Source of the DNA: Actinospineispora acaciae DSM 45401
GTDB taxonomy: Bacteria > Actinomycetota > Actinomycetes > Mycobacteriales > Pseudonocardiaceae
Length of the DNA stretch: 64,000 bases
NCBI RefSeq assembly: GCF_000620785.1
Contig: NZ_JIAI01000009.1
Span: 1 to 64,000 of the forward strand
Direction of reading: 5' to 3'
The notes beneath the pieces were generated by a model. The model was not told the origin of the DNA and made no database searches. It saw only the letters and a program-made list of their open reading frames with translations. The stretch's first letter is position 1; every line of letters starts with the position of its first letter. Shown in pieces: positions 39,910-47,436 of the stretch. The translations under genes were made by a program, and so were the position numbers.

Positions 39910-40445
39910 CGACACTGACCTCGCACGAGCTGGCCGACCTGATCGACGGCCTGGCCGGCCTGCCCTACGGCGGGGAGGCCGTCGACCAGCGCACCCACGC
40001 GCTGCAGGCCGGCTGGCTGGCCGCGCGCGCCGGCGCCGACGACGAGCTGCTGCTCGCCGCCACCCTGCACGACATCGGGCGCGCCGAACCGGTCCGCGCC
40101 GCCCACCCCGGCCTGCCGCACGAGGACGCCGGCGCCGAGTTCGCCCGCGCTCGCCTCGGTGACCGGGTAGCCGCCGTGATCGCCCTGCACGTCCCCGCCA
40201 AGCGCTACCTGGTGGCCACCGACCCGGCCTACAACGCGCTGCTCAGCCCCGCTTCGGTGGCGTCGCTGCGCCGCCAGGGCGGCCCGATGGACGCCAGCGA
40301 GGTGGCCGAGTTCGACGCCCGCCCGTGGGCCGCCGACGCCGTCGCGGTCCGGCGCTGGGATGACGCCGCCAAGGACCCGGACGGCCCGGTGCTCGACCTG
40401 GCCGACGTCCTCGCCGCCCACCGCCGCCTCACCGGAGGTAACTAA
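39906..40445 (+). CDS. phnZ: HD-domain phosphonate oxygenase, PhnZ-like
   Basis: A 179-residue mixed-valent di-iron oxygenase of the PhnZ/TmpB (TIGR03276-like) group, which splits alpha-hydroxyphosphonates into a carboxylate and phosphate. All residues I remember as metal ligands in PhnZ are present: H31, H55-D56, H72, H95 and D152. The gating pair is kept (Y21 and E24 in YGGEA), as is K99 in HVPAKRYL and the QGGPMD segment. One substrate-site His of PhnZ (LHDLGH) is Arg here (R59, LHDIGR), which may shift specificity. ATGA overlap with the IMPase gene. Last gene of the C-P lyase operon; its partner hydroxylase is probably the PhyH protein at 31431. Confidence 0.82.
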   Translation: MTTLTSHELADLIDGLAGLPYGGEAVDQRTHALQAGWLAARAGADDELLLAATLHDIGRAEPVRAAHPGLPHEDAGAEFARARLGDRVAAVIALHVPAKRYLVATDPAYNALLSPASVASLRRQGGPMDASEVAEFDARPWAADAVAVRRWDDAAKDPDGPVLDLADVLAAHRRLTGGN

Positions 40446-40485
40446 CTCGGCCACCGGCTGTTACACACGGTCATCTCGACGTTAC
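40438..40485 (+). promoter_or_regulatory. GlnR-like repeats upstream of the permease gene
   Basis: GTAAC (40438), GTTAC (40460) and GTTAC (40481) are spaced 22 and 21 bases apart, close to the 22-base period of GlnR a-sites. The b-sites between them are poor. The repeats overlap the -35 region of the promoter at 40496. Binding by a nitrogen regulator is inferred. Confidence 0.4.
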
Positions 40486-40495
40486 GGCGGCTTCC

Positions 40496-40501
40496 TAGCG
40501 T
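40496..40501 (+). promoter_or_regulatory. -10 element (TAGCGT), leaderless permease gene
   Basis: TAGCGT is followed by 8 bases and the ATG at 40510. This decides the start and places the GlnR-like repeats just upstream of the promoter. Confidence 0.45.
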
Positions 40502-40509
40502 CTGCCGGC

Positions 40510-42234
40510 ATGACGCAGACCTCGGACGTGACAGTTCCACGCTCGACCGCCGGCGGGGGCCGGTGGCGCCGCTGGGCCGCACGCGAGTCCATCGAGGACT
40601 ACTCCCTGCGGTACGCGCCGACCACGTTCCGCCGCTGGGCGCCGGTCGTGGTGGCGTCCACCGCCCTGGGCGGCATCGCCTACCTGGCGGACTACGCGAT
40701 CGGCGCCTCGGTGGTGCTGGCCAACGGCACCCCCAGCGCCCTGGTCGGCATCCTGCTGGCCGCCGTCGTCATCTTCGTCACCGGCATTCCGATCGCCTAC
40801 TACTCGGCACGCTACGCGGTGGACATGGACCTGCTGACCCGGGGTGCGGGCTTCGGCTACCTGGGCTCCACCATCACTTCGCTGATCTACGCGAGCTTCA
40901 CCTTCATCTTCTTCGCGCTGGAAGGCTCGATCATGGCCCAGGCCTTCGAGCTCGGCCTGGGCATCCCACTTCCGGTCGGCTACCTGATCACGTCGTTGGT
41001 CGTGATCCCGATCGTGGTCTACGGGATGAAGGCCCTGGCCAAGCTGCAGGCCTGGACCCAGCCGATCTGGCTGCTGATCTTCGTGGCGCCGCTGGTGGCG
41101 CTGGGTCTGCAACAGCCCGAGGCGTACTCGAGGTTCCTCGCGTTCGCCGGTCCGTCCGGCGACGGGGTACACCTGCTCGGGGTGGGCCTGGCCGCCGGCG
41201 TGGCGCTGTCGCTGATCGCGCAGATCGGCGAGCAGGTGGACTACCTGCGGTTCATGCCACCGCTCACCGGCCAGAACCGGCTGCGCTGGTGGAGCGCGGT
41301 GCTGGCCGCCGGGCCGGGTTGGGTGATCCTGGGCGCGGTCAAGCAGCTCGCCGGCGGGCTGCTGGCGGTCTGGATCCTGGACCAGGTCGGCCAGGCGGCC
41401 GCCGTCGAGCCGATCCAGCAGTTCGTGCACGGGCTCGGCCTGGTGCTGCCTACCTGGGCGGTGCTGCCGGTGGCGGTGTTCTTCGTGGTGCTGTCCCAGA
41501 TCAAGATCAACGTCACGAACGCCTACTCCGGGTCGCTGTCCTGGTCCAACTTCTTCTCCCGGGTGCTGCACGCCCACCCCGGCCGGGTGGTGTGGATCTT
41601 CCTGAACGTGGGGATCGCGCTGGCCCTGATGGAGCTGGGGGTGTTCGGCTTCCTGAACGCGGTGCTCGGCTTCTACTCCAACGTGGCGATCGCCTGGATC
41701 GGGGCCGTGGTGGCCGACCTGGTGATCAACAAGCCGATCCTGCGGCTGAGCCCGTCCTACATCGAGTTCAAGCGGGCGCACCTGCACGCGGTGAACCCGG
41801 TCGGCTTCGGCTCGATGGTGATCGCCTCGGTGTTCTCCATCCTCGCGTTCTTCGGCGCATTCGGTGCGCTGCTCGCGGCGTTCTCCCCGTTCCTGGCGCT
41901 GGCCATCGCGTTCGTGCTGTCCCCGGTGCTCTGCCTGGCCACCCGGGGCCGCTACTACCTGGCGCGCGCCGACGAGCTGCGCCCACCGCTGCGCGACCAC
42001 ACGGGTGCGCTGTCCATCGAGTCGCTGACCTGCGGCGCCTGCGGGGGCTCGTACGAGCGTCCGGACCTGGCCGGCTGCCCGTACCACCGGGGCGGGGTGG
42101 TGTGCTCGCTGTGCTGCAGCCTGGAGACGGGGTGCGGGGACGCGTGCCGGAAACCGGCCGGCGGCACCGTCGACCTGGCGATGCCGCCGTCGGGTTCGCC
42201 CGCGCCCGCCCCGGTGACCGGGTGGCGGTCGTGA
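40510..42234 (+). CDS. Purine/cytosine permease family transporter with cysteine-rich tail
   Basis: A 574-residue NCS1-like permease with 12 or so membrane segments (from about residue 45 to 500). The C-terminal soluble tail (about 505-550) has eight cysteines in CGACGG...CPYHRGGVVCSLCCS...CGDACRK, a zinc-ribbon-like cluster. I recall the same tail in proteobacterial proteins where such a permease is joined to a histidine kinase; here the kinase is absent. The GlnR-like promoter and the urease neighbourhood suggest uptake (or sensing) of a nitrogen compound such as cytosine, guanidine or a ureide. Start fixed by the leaderless promoter. Confidence 0.8.
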   Translation: MTQTSDVTVPRSTAGGGRWRRWAARESIEDYSLRYAPTTFRRWAPVVVASTALGGIAYLADYAIGASVVLANGTPSALVGILLAAVVIFVTGIPIAYYSARYAVDMDLLTRGAGFGYLGSTITSLIYASFTFIFFALEGSIMAQAFELGLGIPLPVGYLITSLVVIPIVVYGMKALAKLQAWTQPIWLLIFVAPLVALGLQQPEAYSRFLAFAGPSGDGVHLLGVGLAAGVALSLIAQIGEQVDYLRFMPPLTGQNRLRWWSAVLAAGPGWVILGAVKQLAGGLLAVWILDQVGQAAAVEPIQQFVHGLGLVLPTWAVLPVAVFFVVLSQIKINVTNAYSGSLSWSNFFSRVLHAHPGRVVWIFLNVGIALALMELGVFGFLNAVLGFYSNVAIAWIGAVVADLVINKPILRLSPSYIEFKRAHLHAVNPVGFGSMVIASVFSILAFFGAFGALLAAFSPFLALAIAFVLSPVLCLATRGRYYLARADELRPPLRDHTGALSIESLTCGACGGSYERPDLAGCPYHRGGVVCSLCCSLETGCGDACRKPAGGTVDLAMPPSGSPAPAPVTGWRS

Positions 42235-42249
42235 TCGCCACTGGCCGCG

Positions 42250-43431
42250 TCAGGCGGCCGGGGCGTTGGCCTCCTCGACATCGGCGCGGGCGGCCTGCCC
42301 TCCGGCGCTCGGGGCGCACGGTATGAGCAGGCCCAGGACGAGTCCGATCGCCAACGCCATGAAGATGCTCGGTGAGTAGGCCTGGGGGTCGTACGCCGGC
42401 GGGTTGCCGGCGAGCGCGGTAAGCCAATCTCCCAGGACCCACTCGTTGTACCGAGCGAGGTAATCCGCCCAAACCCACTCGAGCACGGCCGCCAGCGCGA
42501 ACCAGCCGAGCATCACCGCCAAGACGGTGCCCCGATAGGGGCCTACTCGGCGCGGTACCTGACCGAGTATGGCCACCGCGAGCCGAGGCGGCTCCTCCGA
42601 GGCGATGTCCCACACGCCCACGGCCCCGGTCACCAGCGCCACCACGATGACCGGGATCATGAGAAAGTCCGACTTCACGGTCATCGCGAGGCCAACGGCA
42701 CCGGCCGCGACCAGGACACACAGACCGACCGGTACCCGAACGGGCATGGCCACCGCCGTCAACATCGACACCATGATGACCGGGCTCATGAGAGCGGATG
42801 GCATCACGGTCACCGCGAGGCCAAGCGCAAGGGCGGCCACCAGCCCGCACAGACCGAGCGGCCGCCGCACCGGACCCCCCGGGATGGCCGACGCGCAGCC
42901 CAGCGTGGTGAGGATGCCCAGGCCACCGATGACCAGTGGGCACAGCGTCGACCATGGTTCGGGCACCTCGGCCGCCACCTCGGTCCAGGGTCCGGATCCG
43001 GCGACGGTGGCGGCGATGGCCCCGGCCGCGACCAGCAGGCCGCGCGACGATCGCGCCGGTGTGCCACGCCCGGCCAGCCAGCACAGGCCCCCCAGCACGG
43101 TGCTGCACCCGACCGCCAGCAGCGCGCACGCGAACGGACCGACGACGTTGTCGCGGTCGAGGACCACATCGAGGGTGACCCAACCCGCCACACCCGCCAC
43201 CGCGAACCAGCCCACCAGCCGACGACCCCGACCGGCCCAGACGAACGCGGCCGCCACCAGCACGATCAGCGCCAGCCGCACGTCACGTGCCCAGTACGTG
43301 TCACGTTCCGGCGACGGCTCGGTGAGCGGCTGGCCGAACGTCAGCGCCACGCTCCAGCCCATCACACCTACGCACACCACCATGAGAGCCAGCAGCCGCT
43401 CGATGCGGGAATGGTCGCTGTCTACGGCCAT
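42250..43431 (-). CDS. Multi-pass membrane protein of unknown function
   Basis: A 393-residue protein with about 10-12 membrane segments (for example LLALMVVCVGVMGWSVALTF, LALIVLVAAAFVWAG, LMSPVIMVSMLTAVAMPV, LMIPVIVVALVTGAVG). Two middle segments repeat the pattern M(S/I)PVIxVxxLTxAV, suggesting an internal duplication. No known family. ATG at 43431. Transcribed against its neighbours; its end is 15 bases from the convergent permease gene. Confidence 0.65.
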   Translation of the reverse strand: MAVDSDHSRIERLLALMVVCVGVMGWSVALTFGQPLTEPSPERDTYWARDVRLALIVLVAAAFVWAGRGRRLVGWFAVAGVAGWVTLDVVLDRDNVVGPFACALLAVGCSTVLGGLCWLAGRGTPARSSRGLLVAAGAIAATVAGSGPWTEVAAEVPEPWSTLCPLVIGGLGILTTLGCASAIPGGPVRRPLGLCGLVAALALGLAVTVMPSALMSPVIMVSMLTAVAMPVRVPVGLCVLVAAGAVGLAMTVKSDFLMIPVIVVALVTGAVGVWDIASEEPPRLAVAILGQVPRRVGPYRGTVLAVMLGWFALAAVLEWVWADYLARYNEWVLGDWLTALAGNPPAYDPQAYSPSIFMALAIGLVLGLLIPCAPSAGGQAARADVEEANAPAA

Positions 43432-43573
43432 CGAGGCGCTCCTCGTACCGGCAAGACGGGAGACCGCGCGCGGGGCTTGGCGCGACCATGACGCGGCGGA
43501 GCGTATACCGACCGCCGGCGGGCGAACGGCAGGGACGTAGTGCGAGGCGGCTGGTCACCGTGTCGCACGGCAT

Positions 43574-43611
43574 GTAACTCGGTGGAGACATGGCGGTAAC
43601 ACGATCTCCCT
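43574..43611 (+). promoter_or_regulatory. GlnR-type nitrogen box upstream of ureA
   Basis: GTAAC-N6-GAGAC-N6-GTAAC-N6-TCCCT reproduces the GlnR a1-b1-a2-b2 layout with exact spacing (a-sites at 43574 and 43596); the last b-site is degenerate. It lies directly before a TAATGT -10 element (43611), as expected for an activator or repressor of the urease operon under nitrogen limitation. Urease is a GlnR target in streptomycetes. Confidence 0.6.
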
Positions 43612-43616
43612 AATGT
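43611..43616 (+). promoter_or_regulatory. -10 element (TAATGT) of the urease operon
   Basis: TAATGT follows the GlnR-type box; transcription would start near 43623 and give a leader of about 95 bases that contains repeat copy C. Confidence 0.4.
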
Positions 43617-43629
43617 CGTCCGCACCGGA

Positions 43630-43702
43630 GCGCGACCCGCACCGATCAGAGAGCTACCACGAAGAGAACGCGGTTCGAGCCCCGCCGGCGAGCAAGGCGA
43701 GA
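43630..43702 (+). repeat. Intercistronic repeat copy C (ureA leader)
   Basis: Third member of the repeat family seen at 37085 and 47362, more diverged in the middle (GAAGAGAACGC). It lies in the presumed 5' untranslated leader of ureA and ends 17 bases before its start codon. Confidence 0.65.
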
Positions 43703-43719
43703 TCACAGGGAGATCGCCC

Positions 43720-44022
43720 GTGTTGTTGTCCCCGCATGAGCAGGAGCGGCTGCTGGTGCACCTGGCCGCCAGGCTGGCCCAGGAACGCCGGGAGCGCGGC
43801 CTCAGGCTGAACTACCCCGAGGCGGTGGCGGTGATCAGCTCGTTCGTGCTGGAAGGGGCGCGGGACGGCCGCTCGGTCGCGGACCTGATGGCGGCCGGCC
43901 AGCGCGTGCTGACCAGCGCGGACGTCATGGACGGGGTGCCCGAGATGCTCACCTCCGTGCAGGTCGAGGCCACCTTCCCGGACGGCACCAAGCTCGTCAC
44001 CGTGCATCGGCCCGTCGCGTGA
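43720..44022 (+). CDS. ureA: Urease subunit gamma
   Basis: A 100-residue gamma subunit of the nickel enzyme that hydrolyses urea to ammonia and carbamate. Typical segments LSPHEQERLLVHLAARLAQERRERGLRLNYPEAVAVIS and VQVEATFPDGTKLVTVHRP. GTG start; GTGA overlap with ureB. First gene of ureABCFGD, the same order as in Mycobacterium tuberculosis (no ureE). Confidence 0.97.
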   Translation: MLLSPHEQERLLVHLAARLAQERRERGLRLNYPEAVAVISSFVLEGARDGRSVADLMAAGQRVLTSADVMDGVPEMLTSVQVEATFPDGTKLVTVHRPVA

Positions 44023-44306
44023 TCCCGGGGGAGTACCTGCTGGCCGAGGAGCCGGTGCGGGCGGAGGGCGACAGTGTGGAGCTGGTCGTGGTGAACACCG
44101 GCGACCGGCCGATCCAGGTGGGCTCGCACTACCACTTCGCGGCGGCCAACCCCGCGCTGGACTTCGACCGGGTGGCGGCCCGGGGTTGCCGGCTGGCCAT
44201 CCCGGCCGGCACCGCCGTGCGGTTCGAGCCGGGGCTGGAGCGGGTGGTCCGGCTGACCCCGCTGGGCGGGACGGCGACGGTACCGGGCCTTCGGATGACG
44301 CCATGA
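44019..44306 (+). CDS. ureB: Urease subunit beta
   Basis: A 95-residue beta subunit: starts IPGEYLL and contains VGSHYHFAAANPALDFDR and PAGTAVRFEPG. Coupled by overlap to ureA (GTGA) and ureC (ATGA). Complete and of normal length. Confidence 0.97.
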   Translation: MIPGEYLLAEEPVRAEGDSVELVVVNTGDRPIQVGSHYHFAAANPALDFDRVAARGCRLAIPAGTAVRFEPGLERVVRLTPLGGTATVPGLRMTP

Positions 44307-46027
44307 GCTGGAGCATCGAGCGCGAGCGGTACGCCGAGCTGTACGGACCCACGGTCGGCGACCGGGTCCGGCTGGCCGACACCGACCTGTTGGTCGAGGT
44401 CACCGAGGACCGCTGCCGGGGTCCGCGCGGCGGCGACGAGGTGGTGTTCGGCGGCGGCAAGGTGATCCGCGAGTCGATGGGCCAGGCGCGGGCCTCCCGG
44501 GCCGAGGGCGCCCCGGACCTGGTGATCACCGGCGCGCTGGTGCTGGACCACTGGGGCGTGGTGAAGGCCGACGTCGGGGTGCGCGACGGGCGGATCGTCG
44601 GGCTGGGCAAGGCGGGCAACCCGGACACCATGGACGGCGTCTCCCCGGAGCTGGTGATCGGCCCGGGCACCGAGGTGATCGCCGGCAACGGGCTGATCCT
44701 GACCGCCGGCGCGGTGGACTGCCACGTGCACCTGATCAGCCCCACCCAGGCGCCCGAGGCGCTCGGCTCCGGGGTGACCACCTGGATCGGCGGCGGCACC
44801 GGCCCGGCCGAGGGCACCAAGGCCACCACCGTCACCCCCGGCGAGTGGTACCTGACCCGGATGCTGCGCGCGATGGACTCGCTGCCGCTGAACGTGGCGC
44901 TGCTCGGCAAGGGCAACACCGTCGGGGCCGAGGCGCTGCGCGAACAGATCAACAGCGGAGCCGCCGGTTTCAAGTTGCACGAGGACTGGGGCTCCACGCC
45001 CGCCGCCATCGACGCCTGCCTGCGGGTGGCCGACGAGACGGGCGTGCAGGTGGCCATCCACACCGACACGCTCAACGAGGCCGGCTACGTGGCCGACACC
45101 CTGGCCGCGATCGCCGGCCGGGGCATCCACGCCTACCACACCGAGGGCGCCGGCGGCGGGCACGCGCCGGACATCATCACCGTGGCGTCCGAGCCGCACG
45201 TGCTGCCCAGCTCCACCAACCCGACCCGCCCGCACACCGTCAACACCCTCGACGAGCACCTCGACATGCTGATGGTCTGCCACCACCTCAAGCCGTCGGT
45301 GCCCGAGGACCTGGCGTTCGCGGAGAGCCGGATCCGCCCGTCCACCATCGCCGCCGAGGACCTGCTGCACGACCTCGGCGCCATCTCCATGATCGGCTCG
45401 GACAGCCAGGCCATGGGCCGGGTCGGCGAGGTGATCATCCGTACCTGGCAGACCGCGCACGTGGGCAAGCGCCGCTGGGGGTCGCTGCCCGGCGACGGCC
45501 AGGCGGACAACGCACGCGCCCGCCGCTACGTGGCCAAGTACACGATCTGCCCGGCGGTGGCGCACGGCCTGGACGACGAGATCGGCTCGGTCGAGGTGGG
45601 CAAGCTGGCCGACCTGGTGCTCTGGGCGCCCGCGTTCTTCGGGGTACGACCGTCGCTGGTCATCAAGGGCGGGTTCATCGCGTGGGCGGCGATGGGCGAC
45701 GCGAACGCATCCATCCCGACCCCGCAGCCGGTGCTGCCCCGGCCGATGTTCGGCGCCTCCCCGGACGCAGCGGCGGACACCTCGGTGCACTTCGTCGCCC
45801 CCGGGGCGCTCGACGGCGGCGGGCTGGCCGAGCGGCTCGCGGTGCGACGGCGGCTGGTGCCGACCAAGGACACCCGGTCGGTGCGCAAGGCGGACCTGCC
45901 GGGCAACGACGTCCTGCCCCGCATCGAGGTGGATCCGGAGACGTTCACGGTCCGGGTGGACGGCTCCGTGGTGGAGCAGGCGCCGGCCGTCGAGCTGCCC
46001 ATGGCCCAGCGCTACTTCCTGTTCTGA
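44303..46027 (+). CDS. ureC: Urease subunit alpha (catalytic)
   Basis: The 574-residue catalytic subunit. Nickel ligands and catalytic residues are intact: DCHVHL, the carbamylated Lys in AGFKLHEDWG, HTDTLNE, the HTEGAGGGHAPD loop, the flap His in MVCHHL, and Asp in MIGSDSQAMGR. ATG at 44303 overlaps the ureB stop. Two bases separate it from ureF. Confidence 0.98.
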   Translation: MSWSIERERYAELYGPTVGDRVRLADTDLLVEVTEDRCRGPRGGDEVVFGGGKVIRESMGQARASRAEGAPDLVITGALVLDHWGVVKADVGVRDGRIVGLGKAGNPDTMDGVSPELVIGPGTEVIAGNGLILTAGAVDCHVHLISPTQAPEALGSGVTTWIGGGTGPAEGTKATTVTPGEWYLTRMLRAMDSLPLNVALLGKGNTVGAEALREQINSGAAGFKLHEDWGSTPAAIDACLRVADETGVQVAIHTDTLNEAGYVADTLAAIAGRGIHAYHTEGAGGGHAPDIITVASEPHVLPSSTNPTRPHTVNTLDEHLDMLMVCHHLKPSVPEDLAFAESRIRPSTIAAEDLLHDLGAISMIGSDSQAMGRVGEVIIRTWQTAHVGKRRWGSLPGDGQADNARARRYVAKYTICPAVAHGLDDEIGSVEVGKLADLVLWAPAFFGVRPSLVIKGGFIAWAAMGDANASIPTPQPVLPRPMFGASPDAAADTSVHFVAPGALDGGGLAERLAVRRRLVPTKDTRSVRKADLPGNDVLPRIEVDPETFTVRVDGSVVEQAPAVELPMAQRYFLF

Positions 46028-46029
46028 CC

Positions 46030-46725
46030 ATGGACGTCGCCGTCCCTGCCCTCGCCGGGGTGCTGCTGCTGGCCGACTCGCGGCTGCCGTCGGGCGGGCA
46101 CGGGCACTCCGGCGGCGTGGAGGCGCTGGTGGACCGGGGGCTGCTGCGCGATGTGGACGACCTCGCGCTGTTCCTGGACGCCCGTATCCGCACCGCCGGC
46201 CTGGTCGCCGCCTCGTTCGCCGCCACCGCCCTCGGCTGGGAGGGCGAATGGGCACCGTTGGACGGGGCGCTGGACGCGCGGACCCCGTCGGCGGCGCTGC
46301 GGGAGGCGTCGCGGGCACAGGGCGCGGCGTTGCTGCGGACGGTGGCGGGGGCGTGGCCAGGCTCGGACGGCCTGCGTGCGCTCGGCGGCGAGCTGGGCCG
46401 CCCGCACCACCCGCTGGTGCTCGGCGCGGCGGCGGCGGCCGGTGGCGCGGACCCTGGCACGGCCGCCGCGCTGGCGGTGCACCAGCTGGTCGGTGCGGCC
46501 GCCACCGCCGCGGTGCGGCTGCTCGGGCTGGACCCGCTGCGGGTGGCCGCCGTCCAGGCCGGCCTGGCCCCGCTGGCCGACCAGGTGTCCGCGCGCGCGG
46601 CGGCCGCCGCTACGGCTGCTCGGGCCGCCCGTGACCCCGACCTGCTCCCGGCGGACTCCTGTCCGTTGCCGGAGATCATGGCCGAACTGCACAGCACCTC
46701 GGAGGTGACCCTCTTTGCATCGTGA
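46030..46725 (+). CDS. ureF: Urease accessory protein UreF
   Basis: A 231-residue helical protein that, with UreD and UreG, delivers nickel to apourease. Conserved parts are LLLADSRLPSGGHGHSGGVEALVDRG near the N-terminus and a Ser/Thr-rich C-terminus (AELHSTSEVTLFAS). High Ala content is normal for actinobacterial UreF. Overlaps ureG by 11 bases. Confidence 0.93.
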   Translation: MDVAVPALAGVLLLADSRLPSGGHGHSGGVEALVDRGLLRDVDDLALFLDARIRTAGLVAASFAATALGWEGEWAPLDGALDARTPSAALREASRAQGAALLRTVAGAWPGSDGLRALGGELGRPHHPLVLGAAAAAGGADPGTAAALAVHQLVGAAATAAVRLLGLDPLRVAAVQAGLAPLADQVSARAAAAATAARAARDPDLLPADSCPLPEIMAELHSTSEVTLFAS

Positions 46726-47428
46726 CGACCTGGAGCACGCGCCGGCGGCCACGCTGCCCGCCGCGTCCCGCCGGGAGGTCCGGATCGGCATCGGCGGGCC
46801 GGTCGGCGGCGGCAAGACGGCGCTGGTCGCGGCGCTGTGCGCGCGGCTGCGCGACGAGCTGTCCGTGGTGGTGGTGACCAACGACATCTACACCGAGGAG
46901 GACGCGGAGTTCCTGCGCCGCCACGCCGTGCTGCCCGACGACCGGATCGCGGCGGTGCGCACCGGCTGCTGCCCGCACACCGCCATCCGCGACGACATCA
47001 CCGCGAACCTCGCGGCCGTGGAGGACCTGGTGCGCCGGCACGACCCCGAGCTGGTGCTGGTGGAGAGCGGCGGGGACAACCTGACCGCCACCTTCAGCTA
47101 CGGGCTGGTGGACGCCCAGATCTTCGTGGTGGACGTGGCCGGCGGGGACAAGGTGCCGCGCAAGGGCGGCCCCGGCGTCGTCCGGTCCGACCTGCTCGTG
47201 ATCAACAAGGTGGACCTGGCGCCGCTGGTCGGGGCGGACCTCGCGGTGATGCGCGCGGACGCCGAGCGGGTCAGGGACGGCCGGCCGACCGTGTTCACCT
47301 CGCTGCGCGAGCGTCCGGACGCCCCCGAGGTGGTGAGCTGGGTGCGCGGGAAGCTCTCCATGGCGCGACCCGCACCGGGACCGAAGCAACCCCGTGAAGA
47401 GCGCCAACTCAGCCCCGCCGGCGAGTGA
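46715..47428 (+). CDS. ureG: Urease accessory GTPase UreG
   Basis: A 237-residue SIMIBI GTPase. Walker A GGPVGGGKT (27-35), nickel-binding CPH in TGCCPHTAIRDD, VESGGDNL, and the guanine-specific NKVDL. TTG start at 46715. UreG normally ends shortly after the helix WVRGKL; here about 22 further residues (MARPAPGPKQPREERQLSP and so on) are encoded by intercistronic repeat copy B and have no counterpart in the family. GTGA overlap with ureD. Confidence 0.95.
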   Translation: MHRDDLEHAPAATLPAASRREVRIGIGGPVGGGKTALVAALCARLRDELSVVVVTNDIYTEEDAEFLRRHAVLPDDRIAAVRTGCCPHTAIRDDITANLAAVEDLVRRHDPELVLVESGGDNLTATFSYGLVDAQIFVVDVAGGDKVPRKGGPGVVRSDLLVINKVDLAPLVGADLAVMRADAERVRDGRPTVFTSLRERPDAPEVVSWVRGKLSMARPAPGPKQPREERQLSPAGE

Positions 47429-47436
47429 GGCGAGAA
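47362..47436 (+). repeat. Intercistronic repeat copy B (ureG/ureD junction)
   Basis: Closest relative of copy A (37085-37158): shared GGCGCGACCCGCACCG, GTGAAGAGCGC, and AGCCCCGCCGGCG with GTGAGGCGAGAA. It overlaps the end of ureG, supplying its C-terminal tail and stop, and contains a possible GTG start for ureD (47425). Confidence 0.75.

Noticed and set aside
43617..43719. Guanidine (ykkC/mini-ykkC) riboswitch in the ureA leader or before the ureohydrolase gene
   Set aside because: No paired ACGR-loop hairpins or ykkC core were recognisable; the leader is mostly the dispersed repeat, and only 38 bases precede the ureohydrolase.
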